Source of the DNA: JANYHH01 sp965249745
Lineage (GTDB): Bacteria > Deinococcota > Deinococci > Deinococcales > JAAFIG01
Length of the DNA: 64,000 nt
Direction of reading: 5' to 3'
Assembly: GCA_965249745.1 (NCBI GenBank)
Contig: OZ252252.1
Location: 434,001-498,000, forward strand
The notes below the pieces were generated by a model that saw only the letters and a program-made list of their open reading frames with translations, was not told the origin of the DNA and did no database searches. The translations under genes and the position numbers were made by a program. Positions within the stretch are counted from its first letter, which is position 1; each line of letters begins with the position of its first letter. Positions 40,413-48,922 of this stretch are shown piece by piece.

Positions 40413-43202
40413 TCAGGCCGTCTCGAGCGCCGCCTCGAGTTCAGCGGGTTCCAGCGTGACCGTGATGCCGTGGCTCAAGAAGGTCAGCCGGGCCGTCGGC
40501 GTGATCCCTCGAGCCTGACGAATCGCCTCCCAGTACAGCGCGATCTGACGGTGGTACGCCCGAATTCGCTGCGGCAGGGCGCTCTCCGTCACGTCGTCGG
40601 TTTTGTAATCCTCTAAGACCCACTCGCCGTCCGATGTCTGGTACAGCCGGTCCAGCACGCCCTGCCAGGTCGTCTGCCCGCGCTTGAAGGCGAACGGCAA
40701 CTCGGCTTCGTCGGCACGACGACTCGCTCGATCTGGGTTCAACGCCTCGTAGCGCGAAACCAGCCACCACGCCCGCTCGAGCAGCGCCTGTCGTTCATCC
40801 TCCGGGTAGGCGTGCAGGCTGTACTGCGCCGCCAGCACGCGGCGGTGTGTCGGGTTGTCTGGGGACAAATCTTCGCCAATGGCGTAATGCACCAGCGTTC
40901 CAACGACGCGCTCCCCGTCTGGAATCTGCGTTAAATCCCCGCTCGGCACGTCGCCGCGTGCGTCGCTGGAATCGTCCTGGGCTGATTCTGCGCCTCCTAA
41001 CTCGAGATCATCGTCCGGCGGGTCACCACTCGCTTCCGGCGCTCGAGTCGGGGCGCGCACCCGTGGCGCGGGGCGGCGAAACCGAGCGCGAGCCAGGTCC
41101 TCATCTATCAGGGTGTTGACCCGGTACGGTTCGCTGGTGACCCTGGCGGCGTCCACGATGCCGCCCGCGCTGTGCATCCGCACCGTCAGCCCCGGCATCG
41201 TCACGCCGTCCTGTCCCAGCTTCAGCCCCTCGAGCATCGTCAGCATCCAGCCCCTCGGTTTGCCCGCCCTCGAGCCGGTCACGATCAGGCGGTCCTTGGC
41301 GCGGGTCAGCGCCACGTACAACAGACGGTTGGATTCGCCGTCGCGCCGAGCGTTCCAAGATTGGCGAATCGCGTCGTAGCGTGATCCCAGGAGCTTCCTG
41401 GGTTTCAGCGCGACCTCGCCGCTAGCGTGAATCACCACGTCCTCCAGGGAATTCCGGTCACCTCTGGAAATGTCAAAAACCGCCGTCACCGGGAACTCCA
41501 AGCCTTTGGAGCTGTGAACCGTCACGACGCGCACGCTGTCGCCCGCCTCGAGCGGTTCGTCGCCCTCGGCTTCGGTCAGGCGGGCGCGTTCCAGGAATTG
41601 CACGGCGCTGCGAACATCGCGTGCGCCCTGCGCCGCCAGTTGATACAGCAAGCCGTCCAAGTTGGCGTGCGATTGCGCCCTAGATGTCAGCCGCGTGCCC
41701 AGGAACACCCAGGCGCGCACCAGCAGATCTATCGCGTCGCCACTGTCCTGGATGACCTCCAACAGTTGCCGCAGCCGTGCCGCCTCCGGGAGCGTGGACT
41801 GCGCCACGCCCGCCAGCAAGCCGTGACGGTGCGTCAACCAATTCTGCAACTCTTGCACTGGCACGCCGACCCCCGGCAACCTCGAGAGCGCGGCGAGGTT
41901 GAGCGGCGTCACGCCGAGCTTGGCGCGCAGCAAGCTCAGCGCGTCCCGAATCTCGCGGCGATCAAAGTATTTTTGGCCGCTCCCGACCAGGAACGGCACG
42001 CCCGCGTTGGCAAAGGCTTCCTCCAGCAGCGGCACACTGCCCCTCGAGCGGACCAAAACCGCCATGTCGCTCCACGGTACGCCGGTCGCTCGGATCTCAC
42101 GCAGGCGCTGCGTCAACAGAGTCGCTTCAGTCACCCTGGCTTCCGCTAGGCTCGAGGCCTCGAAAATGTGGAGTTCTGCCCTCGGCTCGTCGTCGCTGTC
42201 CTTGCGCCCGGACTGTACCGCCGCCGGTAAACCTAATTCCGAAAATTCCGGGAATAACGATTCCGCTAGTGAAGAGTAAAACCGGGACAGACTGCGACCG
42301 TGGCGGTACGAAACCGTCAGTGGCTCGAGCCGTCTGGCGCTCTGGTACACGTCCAGGAAGGCGTTCACGTCCGCGTCGCGGAAGGCGTAAATGCTCTGCT
42401 TGGCATCGCCGACCAGCAGCGTGCGCGGTAGCTGCAAGCCCTGAAAGATTCGGGCTTGCAGCGGATTCACATCCTGGAATTCGTCCACCAAGAGCAAATG
42501 AAAGCGTTCCCGGATGCGCGCCAGAATCTCCGGTGACTCGAGCAGACGCAGGGTTTGCAGTTCCACGTCGGTCGGACCCAAGGCTTTTCCCCCGAGTCGC
42601 GCCTCGTACAGCTCACCGACCACGCGGTACAGCGCCAGCAACGACGCCGCCAGCGAATCCGGCGCGTCCTCCGGCGTGAAGAACGGCGCGTAGACCCGCT
42701 TGCCGTGCAACGTTTCCAGCGTCTCCAAAGTGCGTTCCCAGCCCCACGCCGCCAGCGCCTCGCCGCCCGGTGCGTCGCTCAGGGCCGCTGCTGCCAACGC
42801 GCTCGAGGCGGCTTCCAGAAATAGGTTGTTGCTCTCGCCCTCATCCAGATAGGTGAACTCCGGGTCCAACCCGAGCGCGGGCGCGTTCAAACGCAGCAAA
42901 TCCCGGTAAAAACCGTGAATCGTCGTGATGACACTCGAGCCGATCTCCCTGAGCGCCCGCCGATACGGTTCTGGGCTGGGTGCGGTGAAATGCAAATACT
43001 TTCCCGTCTCGAGTACCTCGCGCAAACCCGCCCGCAAGCGCTCCCGCAAATCCTGCGCTCCAAGGCGCGTGAACGTCACCGCCGCGATGCGCCGCGACGG
43101 GGTGTGACGCAATGCCTCCAGGTACTCGAGCACCAGACTCGTGGTCTTGCCGGTCCCGGCGGACGCGGCGCGCACCTCGAGGATCGGCGGGCGCTGATTC
43201 AC
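40413..43202 (-). CDS. AddA-like UvrD-family helicase-nuclease
   Basis: This 929-residue protein combines a superfamily 1 helicase with a C-terminal PD-(D/E)XK nuclease, as in AddA/RecB. Walker A ASAGTGKT is at 13-20; motif II is LLVDEFQDVNPLQARIF; DAKQSIYAFRDAD is motif III; VTVHSSKGLEFPV motif V; and LLYVALTRAKDRLIV motif VI. The nuclease core ends in WVLEDYKTDD. With the AddB-like protein it should process DNA double-strand ends. GTG 43202 lies in an inverted repeat. Confidence 0.88.
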   Translation of the reverse strand: MNQRPPILEVRAASAGTGKTTSLVLEYLEALRHTPSRRIAAVTFTRLGAQDLRERLRAGLREVLETGKYLHFTAPSPEPYRRALREIGSSVITTIHGFYRDLLRLNAPALGLDPEFTYLDEGESNNLFLEAASSALAAAALSDAPGGEALAAWGWERTLETLETLHGKRVYAPFFTPEDAPDSLAASLLALYRVVGELYEARLGGKALGPTDVELQTLRLLESPEILARIRERFHLLLVDEFQDVNPLQARIFQGLQLPRTLLVGDAKQSIYAFRDADVNAFLDVYQSARRLEPLTVSYRHGRSLSRFYSSLAESLFPEFSELGLPAAVQSGRKDSDDEPRAELHIFEASSLAEARVTEATLLTQRLREIRATGVPWSDMAVLVRSRGSVPLLEEAFANAGVPFLVGSGQKYFDRREIRDALSLLRAKLGVTPLNLAALSRLPGVGVPVQELQNWLTHRHGLLAGVAQSTLPEAARLRQLLEVIQDSGDAIDLLVRAWVFLGTRLTSRAQSHANLDGLLYQLAAQGARDVRSAVQFLERARLTEAEGDEPLEAGDSVRVVTVHSSKGLEFPVTAVFDISRGDRNSLEDVVIHASGEVALKPRKLLGSRYDAIRQSWNARRDGESNRLLYVALTRAKDRLIVTGSRAGKPRGWMLTMLEGLKLGQDGVTMPGLTVRMHSAGGIVDAARVTSEPYRVNTLIDEDLARARFRRPAPRVRAPTRAPEASGDPPDDDLELGGAESAQDDSSDARGDVPSGDLTQIPDGERVVGTLVHYAIGEDLSPDNPTHRRVLAAQYSLHAYPEDERQALLERAWWLVSRYEALNPDRASRRADEAELPFAFKRGQTTWQGVLDRLYQTSDGEWVLEDYKTDDVTESALPQRIRAYHRQIALYWEAIRQARGITPTARLTFLSHGITVTLEPAELEAALETA

Positions 43203-43213
43203 TGCGGTGAATC
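43196..43213. repeat. Inverted repeat over the addA-like start codon
   Basis: GATTCAC-TGCG-GTGAATC is a perfect 7-bp inverted repeat covering the GTG start. In RNA it would hide the start codon, suggesting translational control or an overlapping operator. Confidence 0.4.
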
Positions 43214-43214
43214 G

Positions 43215-43745
43215 TCAAGGCTTAGGCTTGTCATCTTCATCTCTCGGTGTTTCCGCAGGCTTCTCGTCCTTTTCTGGTAAGCGGCTCCCTAAGAAAAGGC
43301 GAGCCAGTCCGCCCAGCAAGGCTGGAGCGATCAGTAAGCCGCCACCGACAGGGTCTCCCATAAATATACGAATGATGCCGGGGACACCGAACACAAAGAT
43401 CAGCAACGTGGCAATCGCTTGACCCCTAAAGGCGAGATTGCGATCTGCGGTGTCCTGGGCTAGTTCGCTATTGACTTGGCGCTCGAGCAGGTTGCGGTTG
43501 AGCTGTCCCCAGGCTTTGAAGTCCTCAAAGATGTCTTTGGCACTGCCAGGAACGATTTTATCAAATTCTTGGAGGGTTCTTGGATGAGGAATCGGACCTC
43601 GGTACTGCTCGGCAATGATCTTGACTGCCTGACGTACCTGGGGGTTCTCTTTAGCTAACTCGATCACTTCTGGAGGTAAATCAGCGGGCAACGCTATCTC
43701 TGCGGAACCGTTTTGATCGGCTGAGTCACCATTTTCTGTAGGCAT
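43215..43745 (-). CDS. DUF2335 membrane protein
   Basis: This 176-residue protein has the DUF2335 pattern: EQYRGPIPHPRTLQEFDKIVPGSAKDIFEDFKAW, then two hydrophobic segments (IATLLIFVFGVPGIIRIF and GGGLLIAPALLGGLARLF) near the C-terminus and a charged tail. Function of the family is unknown. It lies between the AddB-like and AddA-like genes on the same strand, 12 bases before the latter, an unusual place. Confidence 0.72.
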   Translation of the reverse strand: MPTENGDSADQNGSAEIALPADLPPEVIELAKENPQVRQAVKIIAEQYRGPIPHPRTLQEFDKIVPGSAKDIFEDFKAWGQLNRNLLERQVNSELAQDTADRNLAFRGQAIATLLIFVFGVPGIIRIFMGDPVGGGLLIAPALLGGLARLFLGSRLPEKDEKPAETPRDEDDKPKP

Positions 43746-43751
43746 TCGTGT

Positions 43752-43961
43752 CTATTGTTTTACCACGGTTTCAGCTTTGGAGAAATTGTCCATCGCTGCT
43801 TCCAAATCTGCCCAGACGCGATTCCAAGAGTCCGCCGCCGCCAGCGCTGTTTCTCGTTGGTTCGCCGGAATACGGATGCGGCTACCACGTAAAAGTTTTG
43901 GCTCGAGGTTAAAGATACTGAGCGCTCCACTCAACACGATGTTTTCACGATTGCGTTTCAC
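43752..43961 (-). CDS. Small protein inside the addAB-like operon
   Basis: This 69-residue frame starts at GTG 43961. The C-terminal half (RETALAAADSWNRVWADLEAAMDNF) is amphipathic helix; the N-terminal half is basic and strand-like. It lies 6 bases before the DUF2335 gene, so the two form a cassette. A longer N-terminus from 44021 is possible but reads through AT-rich DNA. No family recognised. Confidence 0.5.
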   Translation of the reverse strand: MKRNRENIVLSGALSIFNLEPKLLRGSRIRIPANQRETALAAADSWNRVWADLEAAMDNFSKAETVVKQ

Positions 43962-44039
43962 ACAAATCACTAGAATGAAATATACATTTTTTTTGATTGT
44001 TTGATAGCACCTAACCAACAATCGTCTTACATAACTCTG
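43962..44039 (-). promoter_or_regulatory. AT-rich spacer in the addAB-like operon
   Basis: This 78-base spacer is much more AT-rich than its surroundings and includes an 8-T run and an inverted repeat GATTGTT (43991-43997) with AACAATC (44019-44025). TATATT on the minus strand may form an internal promoter. It could be an insertion junction. Confidence 0.4.
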
Positions 44040-46571
44040 TCAATCCGCCACGCGGCACAGATCCCGGTAGCTGCAAACCCGGCAGTGAAACCCCGGCGAG
44101 GCTCGCACCACGCCGTTCTGCAAATCCTCCCGCACCCGCTCGAGGGTTTTGTTCGCCGTCTCGAGTCGCCGTTGGGCGTAGGGTTTGCTGAGGTCAAACG
44201 GGCGCTTCGGTGGGTTGCGGAAATCCATAACCATCAGGTTGACCAGCACGCCCTGATTCAGCCAGGCTTGCGCGAACCACCATTCGCGGTGACGGTTCTC
44301 CTGCATCAGTGCCTCGTAGCCCTCTTCCACGTTGTCCACGACACGATAGATTTCCACCAGCCTGACCTTGCCGCTCGGGTCCTCGCGCAGGCGCACGCCG
44401 TCCATGACGTACTCGATTCCCTCGAGCATTTCTTTGTGCGCCAGTTTGATCCCAGTCACGTCTGGCAAGGGCGGAACCCTGGATTCGACACTCGCCTCGA
44501 GCTGTACCCGGAAGGCGGGCGAGAGTTTCTCTAAAATCGGTTTGTGTTCCTCCGGGGCGACCTCGGCGGCGGACTTCCCTGAGTTGCGCCACAGGTTGCT
44601 GCGTTGCCGCCGCGCCCAGCCGTCCAAGAGATCGCCGGGAACCAGCCCGGACCCGCCTCTGGGTGCGGGCAAGCGCGCTTCTGCCCAGGCGCGAACTCCA
44701 CAAACGGCGAAGCGTTCCAGGTCGGTGGCGCGGGTCACCTCTTGGAAACCGACCTCGTGGCTTTCCAGGAGTTCTTCCAGTGCGTTTCCGGCGCGGGCGT
44801 GGGTGAGTTCCAGATGGCTGGCGGTCACGGGCGGGTCAGTTTCCAGCCGCGCCCCGAGTTGCGCCAGTCGCGGGTGTGGCCGCAAACTGGAGCCGCGTTC
44901 TGCCCGAGGGTACGACAAGTTGGTGGCGTCGTCGGCTCGAGTCAGCACGTCGTACAGGGTGCTGTCTTCCAGCCCGACGAGGCGCTCCGGCAGACCGGGC
45001 GTGCCGCGCAAGAGTTCTGAGAGTGCGCGGCGCTCGTCTTCCGGGATGAAGAAATCCTCGGGTTCGCCGCTGCGATACGCGCCGTCCACGGCGTTGGTGA
45101 CGAAGACGCGGTTGTAGCGCCGCCCGCTGATTTCTTCGGGGCTGAGGACGGCCACGCCGCGCCCGGCGTCCGGGTGCGGTACGGTCACGCTGCCCAACAA
45201 GCTCCGCAACCAATCCGAGAAGACGGCTCCGTCCAGAGCGACACTGCTCAAAGTCTGACCACCGAGAATCCGCGCCGCTTCGCGGGCCGTGACTCGAGCC
45301 GAGTCGCGCAATCGGGTGTCGGTCACAACGCTCTCCAGCAGCCCTTCGAACCACTCGAGCATCCTGGTTTCCGACGCGACCGGCGGCGCACCGAGGCGTT
45401 GGATTCGCAGCAGCGCGTCCAGGGCTTCGGGGTCGTCGCTGAGGAGCGGGTAGGCGGCCGCACCCGCCGCGATCCCCCTGGATTCCAACGTGTCCGCCAG
45501 TCGCAACAGAGCGGGTTCCAAGCGCGCCAGCGTGCGAAGCTCCCGCGCCGGGTAATCGCGCACGCCAGCGCCCAGGAGCGCGTCCAGCACGCGGCCTTCC
45601 GGGGTCTCGAGCAGGCTGCCCAGGGTTTCCGGGGCGACCGGCACGGCGTACTCTTTCGCCAGCGCCTCAAGGACGCGCATCGCGGCCGGGTTCGGCACGA
45701 CAATCGCCATGCTCTGCGCCCGCTCGCCATCGTGCAGGGCTTGTTTAATCTGCCGTAGCACCCCTCGAGCCTCTGAGACCGGATTGGGATGCACCCGCAA
45801 GTTGACGCTGACCGGCAAACCCGACCAGGGTTTCCCCGTTCCCTCGAGGCGCTTCCGGCGGGCGTTCAACTTTTGCGCGATCACCTCGAGTTCCGATGCC
45901 CGCGTCGGGTGTGCCCAGGCTTCGTGCCCGGTGTCCGGCGCACCGCCCGGCAGCGTGACGAGGGCGCTCAGGGCAATCTCGGAAAGGGTTTTTATCGCCT
46001 CGAGTTCTGATTTCACCAGGGCGCGATAGCCGTCCACGATCAGATGCGCCCTGAGCGGTAGGGCAGTCAGGTTCAACAGGTTCGTGGCTCGGGTACGAAC
46101 GTCGTCCAGATCTTGCAAACCCTGGTCTTCGAGCAACTGTTGGTAGTGGCTGAAGACGCCCGCCAGCGTTCGCTGGTACGGGTCGGCGCTCTCCGGCGGT
46201 ACGGTGTCGAAGCGCTTGCACTCGGCGATCGCGCGGGCGTAGAGCCGGGCCTCGCCGGGATTGATCGGACGCGCCAGAACCGCTTCCAACGCCCTGGCCG
46301 TGAGTGCCACGCGACCGGGGTTCAGCACCACAGCGCGGTTCTCGCCCAGACGGTCCAACATGCGGTAACAGACGTTCTGAAGATTCGTGACCTCCACCCC
46401 GACGCTCGCCCCGCCAGCCGCCAGCCGCTCGAGCCACAGGTCGCGCTGATTCGGCAGGGTCAGTACAATCACCCGTTCGCCCGCCCGTGCCCGCTCGAGC
46501 GCGAACCCCACGGCGGCCGTGGTTTTGCCGCTCCCAGCGGGTCCGCTCAGCAGGGTCGTCGTCGCGGTCAC
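44040..46571 (-). CDS. AddB-like nuclease/helicase-like subunit
   Basis: This 843-residue protein has Walker A GPAGSGKTT at 10-18 and a helicase-like domain without full motif II. The C-terminal nuclease region carries the four-cysteine Fe-S staple of AddB-type enzymes: one Cys in RFAVCGVRAW and the cluster C830, C833 and C839 in FHCRVCSYRDLC. With the AddA-like subunit it would form a double-strand-end-processing complex. GTG 46571 lies 6 bases after TAGCCT (46578-46583 on the minus strand). Confidence 0.82.
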   Translation of the reverse strand: MTATTTLLSGPAGSGKTTAAVGFALERARAGERVIVLTLPNQRDLWLERLAAGGASVGVEVTNLQNVCYRMLDRLGENRAVVLNPGRVALTARALEAVLARPINPGEARLYARAIAECKRFDTVPPESADPYQRTLAGVFSHYQQLLEDQGLQDLDDVRTRATNLLNLTALPLRAHLIVDGYRALVKSELEAIKTLSEIALSALVTLPGGAPDTGHEAWAHPTRASELEVIAQKLNARRKRLEGTGKPWSGLPVSVNLRVHPNPVSEARGVLRQIKQALHDGERAQSMAIVVPNPAAMRVLEALAKEYAVPVAPETLGSLLETPEGRVLDALLGAGVRDYPARELRTLARLEPALLRLADTLESRGIAAGAAAYPLLSDDPEALDALLRIQRLGAPPVASETRMLEWFEGLLESVVTDTRLRDSARVTAREAARILGGQTLSSVALDGAVFSDWLRSLLGSVTVPHPDAGRGVAVLSPEEISGRRYNRVFVTNAVDGAYRSGEPEDFFIPEDERRALSELLRGTPGLPERLVGLEDSTLYDVLTRADDATNLSYPRAERGSSLRPHPRLAQLGARLETDPPVTASHLELTHARAGNALEELLESHEVGFQEVTRATDLERFAVCGVRAWAEARLPAPRGGSGLVPGDLLDGWARRQRSNLWRNSGKSAAEVAPEEHKPILEKLSPAFRVQLEASVESRVPPLPDVTGIKLAHKEMLEGIEYVMDGVRLREDPSGKVRLVEIYRVVDNVEEGYEALMQENRHREWWFAQAWLNQGVLVNLMVMDFRNPPKRPFDLSKPYAQRRLETANKTLERVREDLQNGVVRASPGFHCRVCSYRDLCRVAD

Positions 46572-46958
46572 GCGGACAGGCTAACAGGAAAGGGTGAAGC
46601 TGTCAGGATGGTCGTGCGCCGTGAAGCGGAGATCGCCGCTTGGGATACCGTGCGCGACTCGAGCGGTAATGAGGGAACGTGAGGCTTGCCTCGCCCAACT
46701 TACCCGCCCAAGAACTTTGTAACGAGCCAGGATTCTCAAGCCGTGTACTACCTCTGAGTTCGGCACCGTCAGGTCACTGTTTCAGGACAAGAAAATTGGT
46801 CTGCGACGCAAACGCGAGCTAGCCGAATCATGGGGTTATCGGTAGAGCAACCGTCTGTCGTACAGCCTTTTTGAAGCTCGAGTGATAAAATTCAGCCGTC
46901 AACTCGATCTGCTCGCCTTTTTCTTCACACCTCGTCTGGCGGGCGTCAGGAGCCTGCT
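46572..46958. other. 387-base intergenic region with element copy C
   Basis: Besides the addB-like leaderless promoter and the dispersed element at 46754-46842, the region contains a possible hairpin with T-run on the plus strand near 46852-46871. No gene is supported. Confidence 0.4.
46754..46842 (-). repeat. Dispersed element, copy C
   Basis: On the minus strand box A is at 46842-46821 (CCGATAACCCCATGATTCGG) and box B at 46773-46754 (CCTGACGGTGCCGAACTCAG). The pairing GATTCGGC with GCCGAACTC is preserved. The element points toward the addB-like gene, whose start is 182 bases further on. Confidence 0.65.
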
Positions 46959-47459
46959 GTGCGAACCGTGAACGTCGAAGACCTCGAGCCGAGCCGCTTT
47001 GCCCCGTTCGGGCAGTACGCCAACCTGACGCAGCCCGAGGGTCTGCACCTTGGCGGTACGCCGATTGCCTTTTTCCGCGATTTCCTGCCGCTGGAACTGG
47101 GCGGGAAGAGTCCCGTTTTCTCCGTCTGTCGCGTCCAACCCAGGGTCGCCGTGATTGATGTCATGGAGCATCACTCCTTCACCGGCGAGGGCATCCTGCC
47201 GCTAGACGGCGACGTGCTCGTTCAAGTGGCTCCGGCCACCCCTCGAGACGCCGGGTTTCCGTTCGCGGAGATCAGGGTGTTTCGCGTGCCACGCGGTACG
47301 ATGCTGTGCATCCGCCCCGGCGTCTGGCATCACGCCCCGTTCACGCTGAACGGCGAAACCGTCAACGTCATGATCGTGCTGCCGGAACGCACCTACGCCA
47401 ATGATTGCCCGGTGATGGGGTTTTCTGAAGAGGACAGAATTCAGATCGCGGTTGATTGA
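46959..47459 (+). CDS. Cupin protein related to ureidoglycolate lyase (AllA-like)
   Basis: This 166-residue protein follows the AllA fold: VNVEDLEPSRFAPFGQYANL at the start, FSVCRVQPRVAVIDVMEHHSFTGE in the middle, and a late cupin segment MLCIRPGVWHHAPF with the histidine pair. AllA removes urea from ureidoglycolate in purine breakdown, but no other allantoin genes are nearby, so the reaction is unsure. GTG start with weak SD. Confidence 0.72.
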   Translation: MRTVNVEDLEPSRFAPFGQYANLTQPEGLHLGGTPIAFFRDFLPLELGGKSPVFSVCRVQPRVAVIDVMEHHSFTGEGILPLDGDVLVQVAPATPRDAGFPFAEIRVFRVPRGTMLCIRPGVWHHAPFTLNGETVNVMIVLPERTYANDCPVMGFSEEDRIQIAVD

Positions 47460-47507
47460 TTGGGGCGGCTGTTTTTAAAATTGCAGAATTTGAACTAGGC
47501 TGTGCCG

Positions 47508-47579
47508 ATGCGCGTCCTGGTCTGTACCCTCGAGGCGGCACGCTCCAGAAAGTCCTTGTCAGTCTGTGAGAGCGCGTGA
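47508..47579 (+). CDS. Leaderless micro-ORF (23 aa) coupled to queG
   Basis: TAGGCT (47496-47501) lies 6 bases before ATG 47508. The 23-codon frame (MRVLVCTLEAARSRK...) ends in TGA at 47577-47579, overlapping the queG GTG at 47576 (GTGA). In-frame GTG 47502 directly follows the -10 box and is a less likely start. The layout equals that upstream of the MFS gene at 12178. The peptide has no recognised family. Confidence 0.5.
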   Translation: MRVLVCTLEAARSRKSLSVCESA

Positions 47580-48697
47580 CCGCTCAGGGAACTCGCGCCG
47601 ATCTGCACGCGGCTGCCCTCGAGTTGGGGTTTGACGCGGCGGGCTGGGTGAGCGCAACCGTGGATGCCAGAGATGTGCAGGGCTTCCAGAGCTGGCTCGA
47701 GGCGGGTCGGCAGGCGGGCATGGCGTATCTGCCCCCCAGCCTGCCGCGTCGCGCCGATGTCACGACGAGCTTCGCGCCCGCCCGGAGCGCCCTGGTATTG
47801 ATGGTCTCGCACAATCACCCTGACCCTGGAACGCCGAGCGGTGGTACGAGAGTTGGTCGCGTGGCGCGGTACGCTTGGAGCCGCGATTACCACGCAGTTT
47901 TGAAACCCGTGCTGAAGAGGCTCGAGGAAGTTGCGGCAGGGGCCGGAGTGACGGCGAAAGGCTTCGTGGATCACGCGCCGATTCTGGAGCGCGGCTTTGC
48001 CAATCGCGCCGGACTGGGTTGGCGCGGACGCTCGAGTCAGACGATCAGCACAGAGTTAGGTGCGCTGACGACGCTAGCGGTGCTACTAACCGATCTCGAG
48101 CCGCTGGAATTGGAAGCGGGGCACGCGGATCGTTGCGGGCGTTGCACCGCTTGCGGGCGCGATTGCCCGACCGCCGCGATTCTGGACGACCGCAGTTTGG
48201 ACAGCCGCCTGTGCATCGCCTATTACACCGTGGAGCATCGCGGGAGCGTGCCGTTGGGCTTACGCGCCAGATTCGGCGATCATCTGTTCGGCTGCGACGA
48301 TTGCCTCGAGGTTTGCCCGTGGACGACCCACGCTGGCCGCTTTTCCAAGCTGCTCGAGCCAGACCCGGAACTGGCGCACCCAGATGTTGAAGGCTGGTTC
48401 CTCAGCTCAGGGCACGCCTTTGAAAAGCAGTACGGCGACACGGCGTTTTCACGGGCGCGACGCAAGGGCATGGCGCGCAACGCCGCCCTGGTACTGGGTA
48501 ATCTGCGCGACGAGGCGCATCTGTGGCTGCTGGAACGCGGCGCGGCAGACTTGGGCTGGGAGGTACGCGAAGCCTGCGCTTGGGCGCTCGGACGGTTCGG
48601 GGAAAAGGGCGTGCGAACCCTCGAGTCGCTCCGATCCGATCCCGACGAGCGCGTGCGAGCTACGGCGCTGGCGGCGCTCGAGGGGAAATTCGCCTGA
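47576..48697 (+). CDS. queG: Epoxyqueuosine reductase
   Basis: This 373-residue Fe-S, cobalamin-dependent enzyme makes queuosine from epoxyqueuosine in tRNA. Segments KGFVDHAPILERGFANRAGLGWRG, then the first cluster CGRCTACGRDCPTAAI and the second CDDCLEVCPW are diagnostic. The C-terminal 80 residues are HEAT-like repeats. The GTG start overlaps the micro-ORF stop and lacks its own SD, so translation probably depends on the micro-ORF. Confidence 0.93.
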   Translation: MTAQGTRADLHAAALELGFDAAGWVSATVDARDVQGFQSWLEAGRQAGMAYLPPSLPRRADVTTSFAPARSALVLMVSHNHPDPGTPSGGTRVGRVARYAWSRDYHAVLKPVLKRLEEVAAGAGVTAKGFVDHAPILERGFANRAGLGWRGRSSQTISTELGALTTLAVLLTDLEPLELEAGHADRCGRCTACGRDCPTAAILDDRSLDSRLCIAYYTVEHRGSVPLGLRARFGDHLFGCDDCLEVCPWTTHAGRFSKLLEPDPELAHPDVEGWFLSSGHAFEKQYGDTAFSRARRKGMARNAALVLGNLRDEAHLWLLERGAADLGWEVREACAWALGRFGEKGVRTLESLRSDPDERVRATALAALEGKFA

Positions 48698-48922
48698 GCG
48701 GAGCAAGTTGACTTTGATCTCGAGACCTGAGCTTTCAAGTCAAAGGCAGGGGCAACTCGTTGGAGAAAGCTCCCTCACCCACGCCTATGTGCGCCATCAA
48801 CCCAGGGAGGGGCGAAAGGGCTGACAGGCTCGAGGGTTCGGAGCCTGGACTCGAGATTCCCAACCTCAAGTCTCGCGGCCTGGCTGACCCTGGCTTGGCG
48901 GGCGAGCGTTTAGAATCGCCGC
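48698..48922. other. Gap before the MFS gene
   Basis: These 225 bases contain only CTCGAG sites and the leaderless -10 box TAGAAT (48911-48916), 6 bases before GTG 48923. Confidence 0.45.
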
